Shown: one piece after another, positions 44,470-52,823 of the stretch
How the letters are laid out: each line of letters opens with the position of its first letter
How positions within the stretch are numbered: position 1 is the stretch's first letter
Source of the DNA: a bacterium
Lineage (GTDB): Bacteria; Elusimicrobiota; Elusimicrobia; Elusimicrobiales; UBA9959
Length of the DNA stretch: 64,000 nt
Assembly (NCBI GenBank): GCA_021789695.1
Contig: JAJYJH010000012.1
Coordinates: 1 to 64,000, forward strand
Reading direction: 5' to 3'
Notes under the pieces: generated by a model
Seen by the model: the letters and a program-made list of their open reading frames with translations, nothing else
What the model was told of the DNA's origin: nothing
The model's database searches: none
Position numbers and translations under genes: made by a program

Positions 44470-46191
44470 TCAAAATATGCCGTCCTGCAGCAGCGGGGCC
44501 TCCGACTTCGGCTCCGGGCGGAAGGCGTAGATGTAGCCGTCGGCGATTTGGTCGGCGAGGTAGTCGGCTATCGCGTAGCCGCCGTCTTTCGGATACAACA
44601 GCAGCGCCGCGTAGCTCCAGAGCTCGGGCGTGCCGCGTATGTAGGAGTCAGGCACCAGCACGTTTATCCAGCCGTCCTGCACCGAGGGAGGCAACTCGGC
44701 CGTCTTCTTCGGACCGTCGGGCGTTATCTGGTAGAAGGAGGCGCCCCCTGTGGAAACTTCCAGAGCGTATTCCCAGGCGTCGTTCGGGAAGATCCGCAGC
44801 GGCCGTCCGTCCAGGGGCCGCGTGATGCCGGCGTTGACGCGGTGGTTTATGTCTATATAGAGGTCCAGGGTTATGTGGCTGAAGCCGTAGGGGCCGCCGG
44901 GGGTGTTGTCTATGGCTCCCGGCCTGAACCTGAACAGTATGCCGGCATTGGAAGTGGAGATCTGGATCGCCTGCAGTTTCCAGATGCGCGAAGGATCGGC
45001 TCCCGCAGGAAGGCCTGGGGTGGAGTCGGGCAGCTGCGGGCTGCGGCCCGAGTTGGTCAGCTCGAATCCTCCGGGAACGGTGGAGACCGCGACCTTATCC
45101 TCCTGGTCGGAGGCGGAGGCCGCGTCAGCCAGCGTGGTGAACGCCCAGGGCGGGGGCGGCTTGCCCATCAGGCGATAGGCGTTGGCCAGCGTGTTGCGCA
45201 GTTCCAGGTCCGCGTCGGAGGCGGAAGCGCTGGAAGCCAGGACGGAAAGGTTGTCGCCTTCCTCGGCCGCGAAGTACTGGCGGAAGGCGGGCTCGGCCCT
45301 GGGATAATCACCCTGCAGGGAATTTAAATAGAGCATCAGGTCGCCGCGGGTCTGGGCCAGCGCGGCAAGCGCCCCGGCCTGCAGCCGGGCGGCGGCCCAG
45401 GGCGTGTAGTCCCCGCTCCAGGGCGAGGCCGCGGCCGAGACGGCCGCCGGGGCGGTGGACTCGGCGACGGCGCCTTCCAGCGCCTTGGAAACGGTGCTCA
45501 GCCTGTAGGCGGACGGCGCCCTGAGTTCGGCGGCGAGCTGGGCGCGCAGGGCCGCGGGGTCACTGGCGGAGGTCTCGTCGAACAGCGTGAACGAGGGGGC
45601 TTCGTAGTCCGGGACCGAGGTGGAGAACTTCACGAAGGGCACGGCGTAGACGCCGTCCGCCTCCATCGCCGCGGCTGTGGATATCAGCGGGCCGCAGGCT
45701 ATCCATTTCATGCCCAGAGACCTGGCCAGGGGAAAATAATCCGGCGACAGCCCTCCAGGAGGGGAGACCAGGCCGGCCGGCGGGGCGCCGTCCTCCCTGG
45801 CTGCCGCATCCCTGGCCATGGAGAACCTCAACGGCAGGAAATAGGCCGCGTTCTGGGACTCCGGAACGGAAGCGGGCTTGCCGTTCCACTTCACTTCCGG
45901 TCGGTCCGGCGAATAGATCAGCGGGAGCGGCGGGTCGCCTTCCGGCCGGGCGGCCAGCTCCAGGCGCCCTTCCTTCGCCAGCTTCTTTACGCGGGCTTCG
46001 AAGCCTTTCGGAGGTTCAGGGAAAGCGACCGTCAGGCGCAGGTCCTTGCCTTTCTCCAGGATGTCCAGTATCTCCCCTATACCGGCGTCGCGCACCGGCA
46101 CCCAGAGTATGGCCCGGCCCGCGGCCGAGGCGGCTCCCTCCGCCAGCAGTACGGCGGCCAGCGCGGAAAGCAGCGTCTTTTTGAGCTTCAT
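44470..46191 (-). CDS. Secreted GH57-like / glucodextranase-C-like protein
   Basis: The 573-residue protein has a signal peptide (LLSALAAVLLAEGAASA). Residues 30-270 show a reduced GH57-like barrel pattern (AAYFLPLRFSM; LVSPPGGLSPDYFPLARSLGMKWIACG). Residues about 380-560 resemble the C-terminal carbohydrate-binding module seen in glucodextranase and amylopullulanases (NTPGGPYGFSHITLDLYIDIN, DAWEYALEVS, VLVPDSYIRGTPELWSYAALL). I see no certain catalytic nucleophile. Its ATG overlaps the stop of the CBM48-like gene, in a three-gene operon with a radical SAM protein. Confidence 0.65.
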   Translation of the reverse strand: MKLKKTLLSALAAVLLAEGAASAAGRAILWVPVRDAGIGEILDILEKGKDLRLTVAFPEPPKGFEARVKKLAKEGRLELAARPEGDPPLPLIYSPDRPEVKWNGKPASVPESQNAAYFLPLRFSMARDAAAREDGAPPAGLVSPPGGLSPDYFPLARSLGMKWIACGPLISTAAAMEADGVYAVPFVKFSTSVPDYEAPSFTLFDETSASDPAALRAQLAAELRAPSAYRLSTVSKALEGAVAESTAPAAVSAAASPWSGDYTPWAAARLQAGALAALAQTRGDLMLYLNSLQGDYPRAEPAFRQYFAAEEGDNLSVLASSASASDADLELRNTLANAYRLMGKPPPPWAFTTLADAASASDQEDKVAVSTVPGGFELTNSGRSPQLPDSTPGLPAGADPSRIWKLQAIQISTSNAGILFRFRPGAIDNTPGGPYGFSHITLDLYIDINHRVNAGITRPLDGRPLRIFPNDAWEYALEVSTGGASFYQITPDGPKKTAELPPSVQDGWINVLVPDSYIRGTPELWSYAALLLYPKDGGYAIADYLADQIADGYIYAFRPEPKSEAPLLQDGIF

Positions 46192-46649
46192 TTTACCGTC
46201 CGTACCGACACCTTGCGGCCGGCCTCCGTGTCCGTGTCAGGGTTTAGCGGGTCCAGAGTTTCCTGTCCGTCTATCACGCAGACGTACTTGTAGCGGCCCG
46301 GCGGCAGCGGGACTATTGCCTCCCAGGTCTTCTTGCCGGTCTTAACCAGCTCCAGCGAATCCGCGTCCCATTTATTAAAATCTCCGGCTATCTTCACGCT
46401 CTTGGCGCCTTTTATCGTTATGGTAAATCTGACGAAGCGCAGTACGGGCTGCGGCGGTTCCGGAATGCGGTCCGGCCGGGGGCGGAACTGCGGGATTACC
46501 CCCGTGACGGAAGGTTTTATGCCGGCCACGTCCCAGTGTCCGAGGAAATCGAAGTACTTATGTATCGCGTTGTTGAAAATCACGCTGGGGACGCTCACCA
46601 GGACCAGGCCCGCCGCGGCGAGCAGCAGCAGTACCGATTTGCGTTCCAT
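46188..46649 (-). CDS. Membrane-anchored CBM48/AMPK-glycogen-binding-like protein
   Basis: The 153-residue protein has one N-terminal helix (VLLLLAAAGLVLVSVPSVIF) and a C-terminal E-set domain at about 78-150 (RFTITIKGAKSVKIAGDFNKWDADS split over the domain; LVKTGKKTWEAIVPLPPGRYKYVCVIDG). This is the CBM48/AMPK-beta pattern that binds alpha-glucan, with W in FNKW and the YKYVCVIDG strand. It is translationally coupled on both sides (TGATG with the radical SAM gene, ATGA with the GH57-like gene). Confidence 0.8.
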   Translation of the reverse strand: MERKSVLLLLAAAGLVLVSVPSVIFNNAIHKYFDFLGHWDVAGIKPSVTGVIPQFRPRPDRIPEPPQPVLRFVRFTITIKGAKSVKIAGDFNKWDADSLELVKTGKKTWEAIVPLPPGRYKYVCVIDGQETLDPLNPDTDTEAGRKVSVRTVK

Positions 46650-47305
46650 CAGGCGCGCTCCTCCGTCTCCAGGCGCGGTCGCAGCCGCACCTCGGCCCCG
46701 AGGTTCGAGACCAGCTCCCGGAACTTCGCCATGTCCACGGTGTCGTCCTCTACGGCGGTGGCTACGGCCTCCGGCAGCAGCAGCGCCGCTTCCCTGATGA
46801 ATTCCTTGACCTTCTCGAAGCCGTTGGCCTTCCACGGCTCCATCGGGCGCATACGCTCCAGCCACTGGACCGGGTCCGCCGTGTTGAGGCTGACGTGTAC
46901 GGCGTCTATAAACCCCTTCATCTCCGGCACCACGTTGCGGCCCCAGACGGCGTTGGCCAGGCCATTGGTGTTGAGGCGCACGCGCAGTGAGGCGGGGATG
47001 GGGGCGGCGCGTCCCGACTTCACCAGGCGGGCGCAGGTCAGCAGCGCCTCCAGGCGCATTGTGGGTTCGCCGTAGCCGCAGAAGACCAGCTCCCTGAACG
47101 GGGCTGACGCCCATTCCGCCTTCGCGGCGGTTACGACTTCCGACGGGGCCGGCTCGAGGCCTGCCAGGTTCAGGTCGTTGCCGCGGTAGTCCATCTTCCA
47201 GGTGTTCTTGATGCAGAAGACGCAGGACGTGGGACAGCTGTTGGTGAGGTTTACGTAAAGGCCTTCCCCGTAGCGGTAGACTATGGTGGGTTTGTGTGCT
47301 TCCAT
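46649..47305 (-). CDS. Radical SAM protein (TatD-linked-like)
   Basis: The 218-residue protein binds a 4Fe-4S cluster through CPTSCVFC (C-x3-C-x2-C in NLTNSCPTSCVFCIKN), with GYGEPTMRLEAL as the SAM-binding GGE-like motif and RLNTNGLAN later. The pattern resembles the short TatD-associated radical SAM family. The substrate is unknown. It is first in an operon with two carbohydrate-binding-type proteins, a context I have no explanation for. Divergent from the leaderless glycerate kinase gene. Confidence 0.8.
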   Translation of the reverse strand: MEAHKPTIVYRYGEGLYVNLTNSCPTSCVFCIKNTWKMDYRGNDLNLAGLEPAPSEVVTAAKAEWASAPFRELVFCGYGEPTMRLEALLTCARLVKSGRAAPIPASLRVRLNTNGLANAVWGRNVVPEMKGFIDAVHVSLNTADPVQWLERMRPMEPWKANGFEKVKEFIREAALLLPEAVATAVEDDTVDMAKFRELVSNLGAEVRLRPRLETEERA

Positions 47306-47346
47306 AAAAATCCCCGTGCGGTCTTCAGCCGCGCTTCTTATTATTC

Positions 47347-47352
47347 TATCAT
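47347..47352 (+). promoter_or_regulatory. -10 element for leaderless glycerate kinase mRNA
   Basis: TATCAT ends six bases (TTAGGG) before the ATG at 47359. TTAGGG could be read as a weak SD but is too close to the start codon. The -10 differs from consensus at one position. Confidence 0.5.
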
Positions 47353-47358
47353 TTAGGG

Positions 47359-48468
47359 ATGAAGATTTTGATAGCGCCCAATTCCTTCAAGGGAACGCTC
47401 ACCGCGTCCGAGGCCGCTGAGGCCGCCGCCAGGGGCGTTAGAAAAATAGCCCCCTCGGCGCGCGTCGACGTGCTGCCGATCGCTGACGGCGGGGACGGAC
47501 TGCTGGAGGCGCTGCTGCCGGCGCTTGGCGGGAAGCTGATGCGAAGCCTGGTGAGGGGGCCTCTCGGCGGGCCGCTGGAGGCGCGCTGGCTGCTGGCCGG
47601 AAGCACCGCGGTGATAGAGATGGCTGAGGCCGCGGGCCTGCGGCGCCTGGGGGGCGCGAGGCTGCGGCCGCTTGACGCCTCTACCCGGGGCGTGGGGCAG
47701 CTGATGGCTGAGGCCGCGCTGCGCGGAGCCAGGGAGATAGTGGTGGGCCTGGGCGGCAGCGCCTCCAACGATGGAGGCGCGGGCTGCGCCCAAGCCTTCG
47801 GCTTCTCGCTCGTGGACCGCCGCGGCCGTCCGGTGCCGCCCGGCGCCAGGGGGCTGGCCTCGCTCGCGGCCGTGTTCCCGGGCGGCGCGCGCCGGCTGCT
47901 CAGGGGCGTGCGCGTGACCGGGCTGGCCGACGTGCGCAACCCGCTCTGCGGCCCGATGGGGTCCGCGCGGGTCTTCGGGCCGCAGAAAGGCGCCGGGCCG
48001 CGCGAGGTGGCCTTCATCGGCAGGGCTCTGCTGAACTACGCAGGCGTGGTGAGGGAATGCCTGGGCGTGGAAATAGCCCGCCTGCGCGGCGGCGCCGCCG
48101 CCGGCGGGCTAGGCGCGGGTCTGGCCGCTTTCTTCGGAGCGGAACTGGATGACGGGGCCGCCTTCGTGCTGGAACGGACGGGGTTCTACCGGAAACTGGC
48201 CGGCGCGGACCTGCTAGTTACCGGAGAGGGGAGCTTCGACGCGCAGACCTTCTACGGCAAGGCCCCGGGGGCGGCCATCGCCGCCGCAAGACGTGCGGGT
48301 AAGCCCGTCGCCGTGGCGTGCGGCGTTTCCAGGCTTTCAGCGGCTTCACTGCGGCGGCGCGGGGTTTCTCTGGTGATAGAGGCCGGCCGGCTCCCCTATC
48401 CCGCCGCGGCCCTGGAAGCGGCCGTTTCCAGTGGACTAGCTCCGATGCTTGGCCGCGGCCGGAGTTGA
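47359..48468 (+). CDS. glxK: Glycerate kinase (GlxK/GarK type)
   Basis: The 369-residue enzyme phosphorylates D-glycerate to 2-phosphoglycerate with ATP. Family motifs are MKILIAPNSFKGTLTASEAA, VLPIADGGDGLLEAL, ATRGVGQLM-like STRGVGQLMAEA, IVVGLGGSASNDGGAG and LVTGEGSFDAQTFYGKAP. Length is typical. There is no glyoxylate or tartronate gene nearby. Its promoter at 47347 predicts a leaderless mRNA. Confidence 0.92.
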   Translation: MKILIAPNSFKGTLTASEAAEAAARGVRKIAPSARVDVLPIADGGDGLLEALLPALGGKLMRSLVRGPLGGPLEARWLLAGSTAVIEMAEAAGLRRLGGARLRPLDASTRGVGQLMAEAALRGAREIVVGLGGSASNDGGAGCAQAFGFSLVDRRGRPVPPGARGLASLAAVFPGGARRLLRGVRVTGLADVRNPLCGPMGSARVFGPQKGAGPREVAFIGRALLNYAGVVRECLGVEIARLRGGAAAGGLGAGLAAFFGAELDDGAAFVLERTGFYRKLAGADLLVTGEGSFDAQTFYGKAPGAAIAAARRAGKPVAVACGVSRLSAASLRRRGVSLVIEAGRLPYPAAALEAAVSSGLAPMLGRGRS

Positions 48469-48493
48469 GTTCACAGGTTATTTTTATTATTAT
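48465..48493 (+). promoter_or_regulatory. Promoter of the phosphohexomutase gene
   Basis: TTGAGT (48465-48470), 17-base spacer, TATTAT (48488-48493). The leader is about 55 bases with an AAGAGGT ribosome site. The -35 overlaps the glycerate kinase stop codon. Confidence 0.45.
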
Positions 48494-48553
48494 GTATACC
48501 CTGCGGAACACGGCCTTTCCCGCGTCCGCGGATACGAGATTAAGAGGTTTAAA

Positions 48554-49963
48554 ATGAGCTCCCACCAGGCAAACCACATTTCTTTCGGCACCGACGGCTT
48601 TCGCGGCGTCATAGCGCGGGACTTTACGTACGACGTGGTCAGAAAGGCCGCCCAGGGCATGGCCGATTATGTCGCCTACAAGTATATGCGGATGGAAAAG
48701 CCCTCCATCGCCGTGGGCTACGACAGGCGCTTCATGTCGGACCGCTTCGCGCGCGCGCTGGCCGAGATCCTGGCCGCCAACGGCCTGGCCGTCACTCTTT
48801 CCGCAACTCCCATCCCCACCCCGGCCGTAAGCCTGCTCACTACGAAGGGCTACGGCATAGGCGTTGTGATAACCGCCAGCCATAATAAACATTTTTATAA
48901 CGGCATCAAGGTCAAGTTGAACGGGCGCTCCGCCCCTCCGGCGGTGACGGCCGACATAGAGAACTACATCGGCAAGGCCGTGCCGGTAAAGGCCGCCGGG
49001 GTAAACGTGGCGGTGAAGGATTTCAGGAAGATCTACGAGGACTACCTCGATTCCAGGGTGGGCGGCGCCGCGAAGCTGCTGGCGAAGCTGCCAGGCAAGG
49101 TCGTGGTGGACTTCATGCACGGCGCCGGCGCAGAGATGGCCGGGATCTTCAATTCGAAGAACGTCATAAAGATCAGGGAGGCGCACGATCCGCTGTTCGG
49201 CGGCGTAGCCCCCGAGCCGGTGGAGTCCAACCTGCAGCCGCTGGTGGAGGCCGTCAAGAAGAACAAGGCTCTTTTCGGGGTCGCGCTCGACGGCGACGCG
49301 GACCGCTTCGCGCTGGTCTCGGACAAGGGCCAGTACTTCACTCCCTGCCAGACCGCGCCGCTGCTGCTGGACTACCTGCTGGCGGGCGGCAAGTACAAGG
49401 GCAAGGTGGCGCAGGCCGTGTCGATGGGCTACCTGACCAAGCGTATAGCGCGGGCGGCTGGGCTGCCGTTCGAGGAGACGCTGGTCGGCTTCAAGTACAT
49501 AGCCGAGAAGATGCTCTCCGAGGACGTGACGTTTGGCGCGGAGGAATCTGGCGGCTATACCTGGAAAGGCAACCTGCCGGAGCGCGACGGGGCGCTGACC
49601 GCGCTCTTCGTGATGGACATGGCGGTAAAGACCGGCAAACCCGTGTCCGCCCTTTACGCCGAGATAGAGAAGAAGTACGGGAAGTCCGCCTTCATCCGCC
49701 GGGATTTCGAATTGGACAAGCCCATCCCCAACAAGCACTCGTTCGCGGTTAAGATAAAGAAGAAGCTGCCGAAGCTGCTGTTGGGCCGCAAAATAGCCGA
49801 GACCAACACGATAGACGGTCTTAAGATAGTGCTCGACAACGACTGGTGGGTGCTGATGCGGCCGTCCGGCACCGAGCCACTGCTGCGCACGTACGCCGAG
49901 ACGGATACCCCGGAGAACACGAAGAAGTTCCTGGACCTCGCGGGCAAGCTGATCGAGAAGTAA
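48554..49963 (+). CDS. Phosphoglucomutase/phosphomannomutase family protein
   Basis: The 469-residue alpha-D-phosphohexomutase has the four family signatures: FGTDGFRGVIA, the phosphoserine loop ITASHNKHFYNGIK, metal loop ALDGDADRFALV, sugar loop EESGGYTWKGNLPERDG and the phosphate-binding MRPSGTEPLLRTYAET. Interconverts hexose 1- and 6-phosphates; glucose versus mannose or glucosamine preference is not clear, though the GEESGGY-type sugar loop suits glucose/mannose. The ATG at 48554 is chosen over upstream in-frame codons because of AGAGGT. Confidence 0.92.
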   Translation: MSSHQANHISFGTDGFRGVIARDFTYDVVRKAAQGMADYVAYKYMRMEKPSIAVGYDRRFMSDRFARALAEILAANGLAVTLSATPIPTPAVSLLTTKGYGIGVVITASHNKHFYNGIKVKLNGRSAPPAVTADIENYIGKAVPVKAAGVNVAVKDFRKIYEDYLDSRVGGAAKLLAKLPGKVVVDFMHGAGAEMAGIFNSKNVIKIREAHDPLFGGVAPEPVESNLQPLVEAVKKNKALFGVALDGDADRFALVSDKGQYFTPCQTAPLLLDYLLAGGKYKGKVAQAVSMGYLTKRIARAAGLPFEETLVGFKYIAEKMLSEDVTFGAEESGGYTWKGNLPERDGALTALFVMDMAVKTGKPVSALYAEIEKKYGKSAFIRRDFELDKPIPNKHSFAVKIKKKLPKLLLGRKIAETNTIDGLKIVLDNDWWVLMRPSGTEPLLRTYAETDTPENTKKFLDLAGKLIEK

Positions 49964-49979
49964 AACCGGATAAAATTGC

Positions 49980-49985
49980 TATAAT
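49980..49985 (+). promoter_or_regulatory. -10 element of the metK promoter
   Basis: TATAAT, 27 bases before the metK ATG. Unlike the leaderless genes, it is followed by a full AGGAGGG ribosome site at 49999-50005. Confidence 0.6.
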
Positions 49986-50012
49986 TTAAGGATAATTCAG
50001 GAGGGTAAGCGC

Positions 50013-51209
50013 ATGAACTTCAAAGGAAAAAGGTTCGTCAGTTCCGAGTCTGTGACCGAGGGACACCCGGACAAGGTCTGTGATCAGATCTCCGACGCGG
50101 TGCTGGACGAGATAATGAAGAAGGACCCGGCCGGCCGCGTGGCCTGCGAGACCTTCATCACCCGCGGCATGGTCGTCGTGGGCGGCGAGATCACCACGAA
50201 GACCTACGTGGACGTGGACGGGCTCGCCCGCCGCGTGATAAGGGAGATAGGCTATACCGACAATAAGTACGGTTTTAATTACGAGACCTGCGCGGTTATC
50301 AACGTGATCGGCCGCCAGAGCCCCGACATCGCCCAGGGCGTGGACACCGGCGGCGCCGGCGACCAGGGCCTTATGGTCGGCTACGCCTCCGACGAGACCC
50401 CGGAACTCATGCCGCTGCCGCTGCAGCTGGCCCAGCGCCTCTCCATGCGCCTGACCGAGGTCCGCAAGAAGGGCATCCTGCCCTACCTCGGCCCGGACGG
50501 CAAGACCCAGGTGACCGTGGAGTATGACGACGGCGAGCCTACCCGCATAGAGACCATCGTCGTCTCCTCGCAGCACACCGAGGAGATCCTCGACAAGAGC
50601 GGCCACCAGATCACCGAGAAGAGCCGCAGGGAGATCATCGAGGCCGTGATCACGCCCATCATAGACAAGAAGATGATGGACAAGAACACCAAGATCTACA
50701 TCAACCCGACCGGCAAGTTCGTGGTCGGCGGTCCTCAGTCCGACACCGGCGTGACCGGCCGCAAGATCATCGTGGACACCTACGGCGGCGTGGCCCCGCA
50801 CGGCGGCGGCGCGTTCTCCGGCAAGGACCCGACCAAAGTGGACCGCAGCGCCGCCTACATGGCCCGCTACATCGCCAAGAACATCGTGGCGGCCAAGCTC
50901 GCCCGCGAAGTCACCGTGCAGCTGGCCTACGCCATAGGCGTGGCCGAGCCGGTGGGCCTGTACGTGGACAGTCACGGCACCGGGAAGATCGCCGACGAGA
51001 AACTGGCTCAGATAGTCAGGTCGAGTTTTGACCTGACGCCCCGCGGTATCATCCACGCGCTGAAGCTGCGCGCGCCGGTGTTCCGCAAGACCGCGGCCTA
51101 CGGCCATTTCGGCCGCCCCGGCTTCGCGTGGGAGAAGACCGATTCGGCGGCGGCGCTGGCTAAGAAAGCCGCCGGCGCTCCCAGGGTGGAGTGCTCCTGC
51201 TGCTGCTGA
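50013..51209 (+). CDS. metK: S-adenosylmethionine synthetase
   Basis: The 398-residue enzyme makes SAM from methionine and ATP. Signature 1 is [21 protein letters not shown], signature 2 is [19 protein letters not shown], and the N-terminal [23 protein letters not shown] carries ATP-binding His and metal Asp. The C-terminal end is unusual: after AAGAPRVE it closes with CSCCC, a Cys cluster I do not know from other MetK proteins. A consensus SD sits six bases before the ATG. Confidence 0.96.
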   Translation: MNFKGKRFVSSESVTEGHPDKVCDQISDAVLDEIMKKDPAGRVACETFITRGMVVVGGEITTKTYVDVDGLARRVIREIGYTDNKYGFNYETCAVINVIGRQSPDIAQGVDTGGAGDQGLMVGYASDETPELMPLPLQLAQRLSMRLTEVRKKGILPYLGPDGKTQVTVEYDDGEPTRIETIVVSSQHTEEILDKSGHQITEKSRREIIEAVITPIIDKKMMDKNTKIYINPTGKFVVGGPQSDTGVTGRKIIVDTYGGVAPHGGGAFSGKDPTKVDRSAAYMARYIAKNIVAAKLAREVTVQLAYAIGVAEPVGLYVDSHGTGKIADEKLAQIVRSSFDLTPRGIIHALKLRAPVFRKTAAYGHFGRPGFAWEKTDSAAALAKKAAGAPRVECSCCC

Positions 51210-51271
51210 CCCTGGCCGCGCCGGGAAACGGAGGGGGTCCGTTCCCGGCGCGCTGGACCCAAGGGGGGAAC

Positions 51272-51625
51272 ATGAAGGTATTGCTGGTTGAAGATAATGC
51301 GCTTACGCGCTACACGATAAAGACCCTGCTGGAAAAGCTCGGTCATGAGGTGGTGGCCGAGGCCGAGGACGGCCCGGCGGCGGTGAAATGCTACCGCGAG
51401 CACAGGCCGGACGTGGTTTTCCTGGACCTGATACTTCCGGGGCGCTCCGGGGTGGAGATCCTCGGCGACCTGCGGGCGCTTGACCCGGCCGCGCGCGTGG
51501 TGGTCGTTACGGCGGTGGAGCAGGACGAGATAGACAGGCGCCTTTCCGACAAGGGCGTGAACGCGATACTGCGCAAACCGTTCTCATTCGACGATTTTAA
51601 AACGCTGATGAAGAGCCTTGCCTGA
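51272..51625 (+). CDS. CheY-like single-domain response regulator
   Basis: The 117-residue receiver has acidic Glu7/Asp8 (LLVEDN), phospho-acceptor Asp52 (VVFLDLILPGRSG), the switch Thr in VVVVTAVEQ and Lys in LRKPFSFDDF. It is nearly the whole protein. The start at 51272 follows GGGGGG; the frame is open further upstream into the metK tail but without sense. The next gene, a CheC-like protein, starts one base after its stop. Confidence 0.9.
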   Translation: MKVLLVEDNALTRYTIKTLLEKLGHEVVAEAEDGPAAVKCYREHRPDVVFLDLILPGRSGVEILGDLRALDPAARVVVVTAVEQDEIDRRLSDKGVNAILRKPFSFDDFKTLMKSLA

Positions 51626-51626
51626 T

Positions 51627-52223
51627 ATGGACCCGAAAGCCGGGAAAACTCTGGAAAAAGTAGCCTCGGAGAGTCTGGGAAAATGCGCTTCCAGGCTCTC
51701 GCGCGTTTCAGGCGGGCAATGGACAATCTCCGCTTTTCACGTTTCCCTGCGCACGATGCGGGAACTGATCGGGGACTATTCCGCTTCAGGCAGCGCCTCG
51801 GGAGCGGCCGTGTATTTCACGGTTTCCGGTGAGTATCCGTTCACTTCGATGGTTGTCTTCAGACCGGAGGATATAGGGGTACTGGCGAGGGGCTTCCTCG
51901 GCGGCCCGATCCTCAAGCTGCCGGACCTGAGCCAGGCGCAGGAGCTGCTGTTCTCTGAACTAGGCAACATCATTCTTAACTCTTTGCTGAACGCGCTTTC
52001 CGGGGCCGTCGGACGCCCCTTTATCCCTTCGGCCCCCAAGTGCGTGAAGGGAGGGATCCCTTTCCTGCTCGAGGCCCTCTGGTCCTCCGTGGAGCCTTCG
52101 GCCAGGCGCGGCCTGGTCACGGTGAAGTTGGACCTGCGTTGCGGCGACGCCGTCACGGGGGTGGAAGTGCTGGCTCTTATTCCTCCCGCCATGGAGGCGG
52201 AACTGGCCGCTCTGGAGCCCTGA
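51627..52223 (+). CDS. CheC/CheX-like protein
   Basis: The 198-residue protein contains SELGNIILNSLLNALSG with Glu111 and Asn114, and a proline 23 residues after the Asn, fitting the ExxN-x22-P part of the CheC phosphatase signature; the usual Asp/Ser four residues before the Glu is Leu. CheC-type enzymes dephosphorylate CheY. Being directly behind a CheY-like gene, it probably acts on that receiver. No other chemotaxis gene is in the window. Only one ExxN motif is visible, whereas CheC often has two. Confidence 0.7.
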   Translation: MDPKAGKTLEKVASESLGKCASRLSRVSGGQWTISAFHVSLRTMRELIGDYSASGSASGAAVYFTVSGEYPFTSMVVFRPEDIGVLARGFLGGPILKLPDLSQAQELLFSELGNIILNSLLNALSGAVGRPFIPSAPKCVKGGIPFLLEALWSSVEPSARRGLVTVKLDLRCGDAVTGVEVLALIPPAMEAELAALEP

Positions 52224-52256
52224 GGAGGGCGCGGCCTGGCGAGCTGAGGAGGAGAT

Positions 52257-52784
52257 ATGATTAGAAGAACCATCCCCGTAGCCCTTGCTCTGATGGCGGT
52301 CCTAGCCGCCAGGGCATTCCCGCAGGTCGGCGTGAACGGTATAGACTGGCAGGTTTCCCGGAATGCCGGCAAACAGCGCCTCCCTTTCGAGAAGGTGGAG
52401 AAACTTAAACTTTCCGAAGACGGGAAGTTCACGGACAGGCTGCGCGCGCTTGTAACGCTGCACAATTCCTCCGCGAACCCGGCCGAGGGGCTGGTCATGC
52501 GCTACGCGCTGACGCTGCGCCTGCTGAAGGACGGGGAACCCCTGGACAAGGCCTTCTGGTGCGTTCCGTTTTTCGTCGAAGAGGTTCGCGTCTCCAGGAT
52601 AGCCCCCGACGCGGAGATGCAGGCCAGGGTGATACGGTTCGAACTTCAGAACCAGCTGGCGAGACTGCGGGACAGCGGCTTCAGCCCGGTGGCTATTAAG
52701 CTGCAGGTAATGCTGGGCCCCCGCAGGGGCGACTCCCCCTCCGCCATTATGAACGAGTCCGTTCTTGACATAGTCAGATCATAA
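52257..52784 (+). CDS. Exported protein of unknown function
   Basis: The 175-residue product has a signal peptide (TIPVALALMAVLAARAFPQ) and a mature domain with alternating charged and hydrophobic residues (LRALVTLHNSSANPAEGLVMRYALTLRLLKD; KAFWCVPFFVEEVRVSRI; VAIKLQVMLGPRR) that suggests a beta-sandwich. One cysteine. I recognise no family. GAGGAGG precedes the ATG. It may be co-transcribed with the CheC-like gene 33 bases upstream and serS downstream. Confidence 0.65.
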   Translation: MIRRTIPVALALMAVLAARAFPQVGVNGIDWQVSRNAGKQRLPFEKVEKLKLSEDGKFTDRLRALVTLHNSSANPAEGLVMRYALTLRLLKDGEPLDKAFWCVPFFVEEVRVSRIAPDAEMQARVIRFELQNQLARLRDSGFSPVAIKLQVMLGPRRGDSPSAIMNESVLDIVRS

Positions 52785-52823
52785 GGCCGCGCGCCTTGCG
52801 CGGCATGACGCACGGAGCACAAC

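Noticed and set aside
48449-48553. 35-residue N-terminal extension of the phosphohexomutase
   Set aside because: It lies upstream of the probable promoter and ribosome site, overlaps the glycerate kinase end, and the family begins near SFGTDGFRG.
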